Assembly: GCF_020037125.1 (NCBI RefSeq)
Contig: NZ_JAIQDG010000029.1
Location: 62,001 to 126,000, forward strand
Origin: Myxococcus sp. RHSTA-1-4
GTDB taxonomy: Bacteria > Myxococcota > Myxococcia > Myxococcales > Myxococcaceae
Direction: 5' to 3'
Length of the DNA stretch: 64,000 bases
Position 1 is the stretch's first letter. Each line of letters opens with the position of its first letter. The notes beneath the pieces were generated by a model, which did no database searches, had not been told where the DNA came from, and worked only from the letters and a program-made list of their open reading frames with translations. A program made the translations under genes and the position numbers. Below are positions 16,623-21,081 of the stretch, one piece after another.

Positions 16623-17204
16623 ATGCGCATCATCTTCTGTGGCGTGGGGGCCATCGGCTCCACGGCGGCGGTGCTGTGCCGCAACCTCGAGGCCACGCTG
16701 GCCTTCATCGACTTCGACCGGGTGGAGTCCAAGAACCTGCTCGCGCAGGCCTACGTGAAGCCCTCGGTGGGGAAGAACAAGGCCGAGGCCCTCAAGCTGC
16801 AGCTGCTCAACCTGCACGGGGTGAAGGCCGAGTCCTTCGGCGTGCGCCTCACCCGGGACAACGTGGAGGCGCTGTGCGGCGGCGGTGATTTGCTGGTGGA
16901 CTGCTTCGACAACCGGGACAGCCGCCTGCTCCTGAGTGAGTACGCCCGGAAGGCGGGCAAGCCGCTGGTCCACGGGGCGGTGAGCGCGGACGGCAACTTC
17001 GGCCTGGTGCGCTGGGACGAGCGCTTCACCCCGGACGCCGAGGACACCGCCGGCCAGGCCACCTGCGAGGGGGGCGCCCACCTCCCCCTGCTGGGCCTGC
17101 TGGCCGCGACGCTCGCCCGCTCCGTGCAGGACTTCCTCAAGCACGGCGTGAAGCGCGACGCCCTCGTGAATCTGACCGCGGTCGTCCCCACCGCGGGGAC
17201 CTGA
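16623..17204 (+). CDS. ThiF/MoeB/E1-like adenylyltransferase
   Basis: The 193-residue protein has the E1 nucleotide-binding loop GVGAIGS, the acidic strand end FIDFDRVE, the K-x(2)-KA helix GKNKAEALKLQ, and the DCFDNRDSR motif that positions ATP. A Cys in the crossover-loop position (QATCEGG) can form the thioester. It lacks the CxxC zinc pair of ThiF/MoeB and the C-terminal half of larger E1s, so it is a minimal form. Such enzymes adenylate the C-terminus of a Ubl or sulfur carrier. Partners in the window are the small gene just upstream and the JAB-like gene at 4.3 kb. Confidence 0.87.
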   Translation: MRIIFCGVGAIGSTAAVLCRNLEATLAFIDFDRVESKNLLAQAYVKPSVGKNKAEALKLQLLNLHGVKAESFGVRLTRDNVEALCGGGDLLVDCFDNRDSRLLLSEYARKAGKPLVHGAVSADGNFGLVRWDERFTPDAEDTAGQATCEGGAHLPLLGLLAATLARSVQDFLKHGVKRDALVNLTAVVPTAGT

Positions 17205-17209
17205 GAGAT

Positions 17210-17240
17210 GGCCTCGGAGCTCCGGCTCCGGGGCCTTTTT
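17210..17240 (+). terminator. Intrinsic terminator after the E1-like gene
   Basis: GGCCTCGGAG (17210-17219) pairs with CTCCGGGGCC (17226-17235) and is followed by TTTTT. It separates the E1/Ubl operon from the downstream leader ORF and tRNA array. Confidence 0.9.
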
Positions 17241-17383
17241 CGTTTCAGGGGCGTCCGGAGGCTCCCCCTCCTTATAGGCGCATTGCGTGCTCCCCTCCCC
17301 ACGCCGCGCCACGAAAAAGAAATCAACGCGCTGTCAGGGATGATTTTCAGCCGCGTCAATTCCCCATGAAAGGAGCGGTGGCC

Positions 17384-17542
17384 ATGAACACGGTGACGCG
17401 GACGAGCCCGATGAAGTCGCAGTATCAGCACAACCTCTGGTCCAATGGTTTCGTTGTCCTCCCGTGCATTCGCCCGGTCGCCGCCCCCAGCTTCACCGTG
17501 GGACTTCGCGCGTATCACGGCCACCTGCCCGACTCCTGCTGA
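17384..17542 (+). CDS. 52-residue ORF using 19 amino acids; possible leader peptide of the tRNA array
   Basis: The ATG has a good AAAGGAG site (an upstream in-frame ATG at 17366 is the alternative). The peptide contains every amino acid except Glu, including Trp, two Cys, three His, two Tyr, two Phe, two Gln, Lys, Ile and Asp. It has only three Ala, which is unusual for this genome. There is no signal peptide. It is followed 36 nt later by a strong hairpin and then the tRNA array. A leader that samples almost all tRNAs could sense tRNA shortage, but no evidence of attenuation is visible beyond the arrangement. Confidence 0.5.
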   Translation: MNTVTRTSPMKSQYQHNLWSNGFVVLPCIRPVAAPSFTVGLRAYHGHLPDSC

Positions 17543-17578
17543 CGCTCCCGTCCTGTCTCCACAGGCGATGCCACGCAG

Positions 17579-17608
17579 AGGCCGGGCTCCCACCAGGGAA
17601 CCCGGCCT
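17579..17608 (+). terminator. Strong hairpin before the tRNA array (possible attenuator)
   Basis: AGGCCGGG-C-TCCC pairs with GGGA-A-CCCGGCCT across an ACCA loop. It gives 12 paired bases and one mismatch. No T-run follows. It lies between the 52-codon ORF and the first tRNA, where a terminator/attenuator or an RNA processing site would sit. Confidence 0.6.
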
Positions 17609-17637
17609 CGCTGCATTCCGGGCTCCCGACCTCCTTC

Positions 17638-17723
17638 GGGGACGTAGAGCGTTAGGGGAGGCGCGTCGGCCTGTAGAGCCGGAGCCCGCGAGGGCCCGCT
17701 GGGTTCAACTCCCAGCGTCCCCA
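17638..17723 (+). tRNA. tRNA-Tyr(GTA)
   Basis: Full cloverleaf: acceptor GGGGACG/CGTCCCC, anticodon loop CTGTAGA (anticodon 17673-17675), T-arm CTGGG/CCCAG with TTCAACT. The long variable arm GCCC-GCGA-GGGC makes it class II, as expected for bacterial tRNA-Tyr. The D-stem has one mismatch. A73; no encoded CCA. First gene of the array. Confidence 0.85.
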
Positions 17724-17747
17724 TCTTCCGCAGCAGCAGCACCAGTC

Positions 17748-17822
17748 CTGGGTGTAGCTCAGTCTGGCCAGAGCGCACGGTTCGGGTCCGTGAGGCCGCA
17801 GGTTCAAATCCTGTCACCCAGA
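17748..17822 (+). tRNA. tRNA-Pro(CGG)
   Basis: Acceptor CTGGGTG/CACCCAG is perfect and begins with the C1-G72 pair typical of tRNA-Pro. D-arm GCTC/GAGC, anticodon stem CACGG/CCGTG with loop TTCGGGT (anticodon 17783-17785), T-loop TTCAAAT. A73; CCA not encoded. Confidence 0.9.
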
Positions 17823-17849
17823 TAGGCAGCATAGAAGCACCGCAGCACA

Positions 17850-17920
17850 CGGGGTATGGCTCAAAGGCAGAGCTCTCGCTTGATAAGCGGGCGGTCCCGG
17901 TTCGAGTCCGGGTGCCCCGA
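17850..17920 (+). tRNA. tRNA-Ile(GAT)
   Basis: Acceptor CGGGGTA/TGCCCCG (one G-T). D-arm GCTC/GAGC with a short 7-nt loop, anticodon loop TTGATAA (anticodon 17882-17884), T-arm CCCGG/CCGGG. Only 71 nt long, with a 4-nt variable loop. A73; CCA not encoded. Confidence 0.9.
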
Positions 17921-17996
17921 CAGACGCAGCTCTCTGACAACTGAATCGCAGTGGTGAAAGCACGCCGCCCGCTCTCTTCAGGGGCGGCACGCAAAC
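17921..17996 (+). other. Array gap with a GC-rich hairpin; possible tRNA remnant
   Basis: GCCGCCC (17964-17970) pairs with GGGCGGC (17982-17988). CTC lies in the loop and a GTGGTGAAAGCAC segment precedes it, like a worn D-arm plus anticodon arm of a Glu-type tRNA. No T-arm or acceptor pairing is found. Confidence 0.3.
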
Positions 17997-18067
17997 ACCT
18001 CCGTAGCTCAACGGCTGAGCACCCGGCTCTTACCCGGGCGGTGAGGGTTCGAATCCCTCCGGAGGTA
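17997..18067 (+). tRNA. tRNA-Lys(CTT)
   Basis: Acceptor ACCTCCG/CGGAGGT is perfect. D-arm GCTC/GAGC (7-nt loop with GG), anticodon arm CCCGG/CCGGG with loop CTCTTAC (anticodon 18029-18031), T-arm GAGGG/CCCTC with TTCGAAT. A73; 71 nt; CCA not encoded. Confidence 0.92.
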
Positions 18068-18072
18068 CTCAC

Positions 18073-18143
18073 GCGGGTGTCGTCCAGCGGCAGGATTTCG
18101 GTCTCCCATACCGACGACACGGGTTCGAATCCCGTCACCCGCT
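18073..18143 (+). tRNA. tRNA-Gly(CCC)
   Basis: Acceptor GCGGGTG/CACCCGC is perfect. D-arm GTCC/GGAT, anticodon arm TCGGT/ACCGA with loop CTCCCAT (anticodon 18105-18107), T-arm ACGGG/CCCGT. T73, the usual bacterial tRNA-Gly discriminator. Only 5 nt from tRNA-Lys. Confidence 0.92.
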
Positions 18144-18152
18144 CTCACACAT

Positions 18153-18225
18153 ACCGGAGTGGTCAAACGGCTCACGACGGCGGAATCTGACTCCGCAAGC
18201 GCAGGTTCGACTCCTGCCTCCGGTT
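18153..18225 (+). tRNA. tRNA-Gln(CTG)
   Basis: Acceptor ACCGGAG/CTCCGGT is perfect. The D-stem is only 3 bp (GTC/GAC). Anticodon arm GCGGA/TCCGC with loop ATCTGAC (anticodon 18187-18189), T-arm GCAGG/CCTGC. Position 73 is T, where E. coli tRNA-Gln has G. Confidence 0.88.
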
Positions 18226-18246
18226 CTCTCGCAACACGCAGCACAT

Positions 18247-18318
18247 TCCCTGGTAGCTCAATGGCAGAGCACGCGGCTGTTAACCGCGGGGTTGAAGGTT
18301 CGAGTCCTTCTCAGGGAG
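18247..18318 (+). tRNA. tRNA-Asn(GTT)
   Basis: Acceptor TCCCTGG/TCAGGGA (one G-T). D-arm GCTC/GAGC, anticodon arm CGCGG/CCGCG with loop CTGTTAA (anticodon 18279-18281), T-arm GAAGG/CCTTC. G73 matches the tRNA-Asn identity element. Confidence 0.92.
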
Positions 18319-18327
18319 CTGTTTCAT

Positions 18328-18397
18328 GGCCTGTTCCGCCTGGGGCGGCAGCGGTCTGCAAAACCGTTTGGGGCGGGTTCGACTCCCGCACTGGCCT
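18328..18397 (+). tRNA. tRNA-Cys(GCA)
   Basis: Acceptor GGCCTGT/ACTGGCC has one T-T mismatch. The D-arm is compact (CCGC/GCGG with a 5-nt loop). Anticodon loop CTGCAAA (anticodon 18358-18360), T-arm GCGGG/CCCGC. T73, the key tRNA-Cys identity base. Confidence 0.82.
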
Positions 18398-18412
18398 CTC
18401 ACCGCAGCACAT

Positions 18413-18485
18413 GCCGGCCTGGCGTAGGTGGTCCGCGCGCCTGTCTGAAGCACAGGAGGACTCGGTTCGATTCCGGGGGCCGGCA
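18413..18485 (+). tRNA. tRNA-Phe(GAA)
   Basis: Acceptor GCCGGCC/GGCCGGC is perfect. The D-stem is 3 bp (GCG/CGC) with a long loop containing GG. Anticodon arm CCTGT/ACAGG with loop CTGAAGC (anticodon 18447-18449), T-loop TTCGATT. A73. Confidence 0.88.
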
Positions 18486-18516
18486 CTCGTAGCACCGCAG
18501 CACGTAGCACCCTCAT

Positions 18517-18586
18517 AGGCCGCGCTCCGGATGAGCAGCACCGACTCCAAATTGGCGCCAGCGGGGCTCGACACCCCGGCGGCCTG
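18517..18586 (+). tRNA. tRNA-Trp(CCA), degenerate
   Basis: Acceptor AGGCCGC/GCGGCCT is perfect, with A1-T72 and G73 as in tRNA-Trp. Anticodon loop CTCCAAA (anticodon 18547-18549). Oddities are no spacer between acceptor and D-stem (GCTC/GAGC, 5-nt loop), an elongated anticodon stem with an A-C mismatch, and T-loop CTCGACA with C at position 54. Function is uncertain. Confidence 0.68.
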
Positions 18587-18594
18587 TTTCAACC

Positions 18595-18668
18595 GCTCCT
18601 GTAGCTCAGATGGTAGCAGCACCGGTTTCGTAAACCGGGGGTCGTCGGTTCGAGCCCGACCGGGAGCA
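18595..18668 (+). tRNA. tRNA-Thr(CGT)
   Basis: Acceptor GCTCCTG/CGGGAGC. D-stem GCTC pairs with G(C)AGC, so one extra base is inserted. Anticodon arm CCGGT/ACCGG with loop TTCGTAA (anticodon 18629-18631), T-arm GTCGG/CCGAC. A73. Confidence 0.87.
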
Positions 18669-18692
18669 CTCGTCGTACCGCAGTCCCTTCAT

Positions 18693-18763
18693 GGGGCCAT
18701 GGCTCAATGGGAGAGCGCTCGGCTTGCACCCGAGACGTCCGGGTTCGAATCCCGGTGGTTCCA
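18693..18763 (+). tRNA. tRNA-Ala(TGC)
   Basis: Acceptor GGGGCCA/TGGTTCC contains the G3-T70 pair, the decisive tRNA-Ala identity element, and A73. D-arm GCTC/GAGC, anticodon arm CTCGG/CCGAG with loop CTTGCAC (anticodon 18725-18727), T-arm CCGGG/CCCGG. It is the only array member whose anticodon starts with T. Confidence 0.93.
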
Positions 18764-18769
18764 CTTCAC

Positions 18770-18843
18770 GCCCCTGTAGCTCAGTGGATGAGAGTGCACG
18801 GCTCCGAACCGTGAGGCCGCAGGTTCAATTCCTGCCAGGGGCA
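18770..18843 (+). tRNA. tRNA-Arg(CCG)
   Basis: Acceptor GCCCCTG/CAGGGGC is perfect. D-arm GCTC/GAGT, anticodon arm CACGG/CCGTG with loop CTCCGAA (anticodon 18804-18806), T-arm GCAGG/CCTGC. A73. The anticodon is the same as in Y RNA 2. Confidence 0.92.
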
Positions 18844-18854
18844 CTGACACACAC

Positions 18855-18929
18855 GCTTCCGTAGCTCAGTGGATTCAGAGCGGGCGCGTCCTAAGCGCAC
18901 GGTCGCAGGTTCGAGTCCTGCCGGGAGCA
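18855..18929 (+). tRNA. tRNA-Arg(CCT)
   Basis: Acceptor GCTTCCG/CGGGAGC. D-arm GCTC/GAGC with 10-nt loop. The anticodon stem has 4 bp (GCGC/GCGC) with loop GTCCTAA (anticodon 18890-18892). T-arm GCAGG/CCTGC. A73. Reads AGG. Confidence 0.85.
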
Positions 18930-18944
18930 CACACACGACTTTTC

Positions 18945-19016
18945 TGCGGAGTGGGACCGGACGTCCCACCGGGCCTCATAAGCCTGGGTCGCAGGGTTCG
19001 ACTCCCTGCTCCGCAA
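18945..19016 (+). tRNA. tRNA-Met(CAT) or Ile2 before lysidine
   Basis: Acceptor TGCGGAG/CTCCGCA is perfect and starts with T1-A72. The D-stem is 5 bp (GGGAC/GTCCC). Anticodon arm CGGGC/GCCTG with loop CTCATAA (anticodon 18977-18979), T-arm CAGGG/CCCTG. A73. Initiator hallmarks (unpaired 1-72, three G-C pairs) are absent. Confidence 0.85.
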
Positions 19017-19022
19017 CTTCAT

Positions 19023-19095
19023 GCACGCCGAGCCAGCTGGAGACGGCGACGGTCCCACACACCGTATCGGCCGGGTTCGATCCCCGGGGCGTGCA
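19023..19095 (+). tRNA. tRNA-Val(CAC) with C33
   Basis: Acceptor GCACGCC/GGCGTGC is perfect. D-stem GCC/GGC, anticodon stem ACGGT/ACCGT, T-arm CCGGG/CCCGG. The anticodon loop is CCCACAC (anticodon 19056-19058), so the nearly universal U33 is replaced by C. A73. Decoding may be impaired. Confidence 0.8.
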
Positions 19096-19137
19096 CACGC
19101 AGTCGCAGTGAGAGGTCAGAGGAAGCTCCCGAAGCAC

Positions 19138-19211
19138 GTCCGCGTAGCCCAACTGGGAGAGGCCGCCGGCTCAAACCCGGCCGAGTGCGAGTTCGAATCT
19201 CGCCGTGGACA
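19138..19211 (+). tRNA. tRNA-Leu(CAA), class I shape
   Basis: Acceptor GTCCGCG/CGTGGAC, anticodon arm GCCGG/CCGGC with loop CTCAAAC (anticodon 19172-19174), T-arm GCGAG/CTCGC. A73. The variable loop has only 5 nt, although bacterial tRNA-Leu is class II with a long variable arm. Charging by LeuRS is therefore uncertain. Confidence 0.8.
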
Positions 19212-19234
19212 ACAACCCCGAGAGGCACCGTGTC

Positions 19235-19777
19235 ATGGAGACGCTGGTTCTCAGTCAGTCCTACGAGCCCGTCGCGCGAATCCCCTGGCAGCGCGCGGTG
19301 ATGCTCATCTTCCAGGGGAAGGTCGAGGTGGTCGAGGAGTACGAGGACCGCTTCGTGCGCTCGGTGACGGTGGCGGTGCGCATGCCCTCCGTCATCCGCT
19401 TCATCCGCGGGCTGCGCAAGGGCCCCAAGGGCGTGAAGTTCAGCCGGGAGAACGTGTACCTGCGCGACAACTGCCGCTGCCAGTACTGCGGCGTGAAGGT
19501 GTCGCGGCCCGAGGCCACGTACGACCACGTCCTCCCCCGCGCCCAGGGGGGCAAGACGTGCTGGGAGAACGTCGTCATCGCGTGTGTGCCCTGCAACCAG
19601 AAGAAGGGCAACCGCACGCCCGCGGTGGCGAAGATGGCGCTGCGGAGCACTCCGGTGAAGCCGAAGAAGCTGCCGGAGGCGCTGCACCTGACCTTCATGT
19701 TCGAGAAGGGCATGCCCGTGTCGTGGGCGAAGTTCCTCGGGGACGTCGCGTACTGGCACGTGGAGCTGGAGGAGTGA
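19235..19777 (+). CDS. HNH endonuclease embedded in the tRNA array
   Basis: The 180-residue protein has a conserved N-terminal half (LVLSQSYEPV, WQRAVMLIFQGKVEVVEEY, PSVIRFIRG, VKFSRENVYLRD). A zinc-stabilised HNH core follows: CQYC (82-85), DH (97-98), WENVV (110-114), CVPCN (117-121). This is the widespread stand-alone HNH family of unknown substrate. The ATG at 19235 follows CGAGAGG; a GTG at 19205 would overlap tRNA-Leu and is less likely. HNH genes recur beside tRNA arrays in phages and plasmids, which hints at a mobile origin or a role in array upkeep. A homing function is not shown. Confidence 0.88.
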   Translation: METLVLSQSYEPVARIPWQRAVMLIFQGKVEVVEEYEDRFVRSVTVAVRMPSVIRFIRGLRKGPKGVKFSRENVYLRDNCRCQYCGVKVSRPEATYDHVLPRAQGGKTCWENVVIACVPCNQKKGNRTPAVAKMALRSTPVKPKKLPEALHLTFMFEKGMPVSWAKFLGDVAYWHVELEE

Positions 19778-19795
19778 GGTCGCGGATCGAAGGGG

Positions 19796-19855
19796 GGCCA
19801 CCAGAGGTGGCCTCCGCCCCTCGGGGGTAGGAGGTACCGCCAGAGGCGGGCCTCC
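19796..19855 (+). repeat. Two AGA-loop hairpins after the HNH gene
   Basis: GGCCACC-AGA-GGTGGCC (19796-19812) is perfect. A second hairpin has CCGCC-AGA-GGCGG flanked by GGAGG and CCTCC (about 19830-19855). The shared AGA loop suggests related elements, possibly 3'-end stabilisers or processing sites. Confidence 0.6.
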
Positions 19856-19878
19856 CGCTCCGCGCTACCTCCCCGCGC

Positions 19879-19914
19879 GCCGGCAGGCGGGAACGCTGCT
19901 GCCGGCACTTTTTT
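19879..19914 (+). terminator. Intrinsic terminator before the tRNA-Ser trio
   Basis: GCCGGCAG (19879-19886) pairs with CTGCCGGC (19899-19906), followed by AC and six T. It ends 2 nt before tRNA-Ser(CGA), so the serine genes either need their own promoter or depend on readthrough. Confidence 0.85.
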
Positions 19915-19916
19915 CT

Positions 19917-20002
19917 GGGAGGTCGACGCCGGAGGCCGGCGGCCCGTTTCGAAAACGGTGCGAGCGACATGCGCGCTTGGGGTTCGAGTCCCCTGCCTTC
20001 CG
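19917..20002 (+). tRNA. tRNA-Ser(CGA)
   Basis: Acceptor GGGAGGT/GCCTTCC with wobbles. D-arm GCC/GGC, anticodon loop TTCGAAA (anticodon 19950-19952) on a 4-bp stem, long variable region of class II type, T-arm GGGG/CCCC with TTCGAGT. G73 as in tRNA-Ser. Its D-arm and anticodon loop resemble those of Y RNA 1. Confidence 0.8.
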
Positions 20003-20013
20003 CTGTGTTGTCT

Positions 20014-20098
20014 GGAGCATGCGGGCCGGGTGGCCGGCCGCCTGGCTGGAGACCAGGAGGGCCCCTCGGGGCTCGTGGTTCGACTCCACCTTGCTCCG
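20014..20098 (+). tRNA. tRNA-Ser(GGA)
   Basis: Acceptor GGAGCAT/TTGCTCC (one T-T mismatch). D-arm GCC/GGC, anticodon arm CCTGG/CCAGG with loop CTGGAGA (anticodon 20048-20050), variable hairpin GCCC-CTCG-GGGC, T-arm GTGG/CCAC. G73. Confidence 0.84.
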
Positions 20099-20115
20099 CT
20101 CGCCGTACGTCTCAT

Positions 20116-20203
20116 GGAAGTTGGACTGGCGATGGCGCCAGGCCCCGCTGCTACCGGGTGCGAGCCGGACTTCCGGCTTGAGGTTCGAGTCCTCCGACTT
20201 CCG
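20116..20203 (+). tRNA. tRNA-Ser(GCT)
   Basis: Acceptor GGAAGTT/GACTTCC. D-arm CTGGC/GCCAG, anticodon loop CTGCTAC (anticodon 20150-20152), perfect 6-bp variable arm AGCCGG-ACTT-CCGGCT, T-arm GAGG/CCTC with TTCGAGT. G73. Last tRNA of the region. Confidence 0.85.
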
Positions 20204-20349
20204 CTTCACCTGCCCTCCGGGGCCAGGGCCCGCTCCGGGTGTGCGCCGGATGACGCGCGCCCGATACCGGCACACGGCATGGCCGGCCGCCGCGTCGTCC
20301 CTAGCCTCCCCGGCACCGGCACACCCGGTGCTGGGAAAGGAACACGCAT

Positions 20350-20958
20350 ATGACGTACTTCCGGAGGGGCCGCTGGGCGGCGGCGGGGCTGGGCTTTCTC
20401 GCCGTCGTGGGAGGTGTCGCGCTGGGATGCGGGTCGGAGGACTCGCCGGCGCCCACGCAGGACCAGCACGCCGAGGACACCGTGGGTGCCGAGGACAGGG
20501 AGCGCATCGAGAAGGGCCTGGAGCTCTCCCCCGTGCCGGTGAACCTGGAGGGCCTGGACAGGGACCTGGTGGGACTGGGCAGCTACATCGTCAACGCCCA
20601 GGGCGCGTGTAATGACTGCCACACCAACCCGCCCTTCGCCCCCGGGGGCAATCCCTTCCTGGGGGAGCCCGAGCGCATCAACACCGAGCACTTCCTGGCG
20701 GGCGGGATGGTCTTCGGCACTGTGGTGTCCCCCAACATCACCCCGGACGAGGAGGGCCTGCCCGGGGGCTACACCCTCGAGGAGTTCCTGGAGTTGATGC
20801 GCACCGGCCGCGAGGCGGACGAGGAGGACGAAATCCTTCAGGTGATGCCCTGGCCCATCTACGCGAAGATGACGGACAGGGACCTGCGGGCCATCTACGA
20901 GTACCTGCGGTCCATTCCCCCGGCCCAGCCGGGGACGGCGCCCGCTCCGGCGCCCTGA
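20350..20958 (+). CDS. c-type cytochrome lipoprotein
   Basis: The lipobox VALGC follows a hydrophobic signal. One haem site, CNDCH (about residues 92-96), and a distal Met in ILQVMPW fit a class I cytochrome c with short C-terminal helix (LRAIYEYLRSIPP). An acidic linker precedes the haem domain. It resembles the small diheme/monoheme subunits paired with dehydrogenases, but no dehydrogenase gene is adjacent. It lies between the tRNA-Ser genes and the AAA+ fusion gene; no functional link to either is evident. Confidence 0.88.
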   Translation: MTYFRRGRWAAAGLGFLAVVGGVALGCGSEDSPAPTQDQHAEDTVGAEDRERIEKGLELSPVPVNLEGLDRDLVGLGSYIVNAQGACNDCHTNPPFAPGGNPFLGEPERINTEHFLAGGMVFGTVVSPNITPDEEGLPGGYTLEEFLELMRTGREADEEDEILQVMPWPIYAKMTDRDLRAIYEYLRSIPPAQPGTAPAPAP

Positions 20959-20977
20959 GGGCGGCCGCTCGCGGCCC

Positions 20978-20997
20978 GGCCCCGGCCTTCCGGGGCC
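20978..20997 (+). terminator. Hairpin after the cytochrome gene
   Basis: GGCCCCGG (20978-20985) pairs perfectly with CCGGGGCC (20990-20997) across CCTT. There is no T-run, as often in this GC-rich sequence. Confidence 0.6.
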
Positions 20998-21081
20998 CTC
21001 GGGCGGCCTCTCGGGATTGCGCGCTCACCACGGCGGTTCAGCAAGGTTAGAGTGCGCATCCGCGAGGGGGCGTCTGACGAC

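Noticed and set aside
16093..16758. Plus-strand ORF overlapping the Ubl/E1 region
   Set aside because: A different frame over the small gene and the E1 gene, which both have good ribosome sites and recognisable motifs.
17921..17996. A complete tRNA-Glu in the array gap
   Set aside because: A hairpin with CTC and a D-arm-like segment is present, but no T-arm or pairing acceptor could be found.
17445..19111. Several short ORFs on both strands inside the tRNA array
   Set aside because: They read through cloverleaf tRNAs; their peptides repeat tRNA-derived motifs such as GFEPV or GSTP.
17638..20203. Complete prophage or plasmid insertion carrying the array
   Set aside because: No integrase, structural phage gene, replication gene or flanking direct repeat is seen; codon and anticodon composition match the host.
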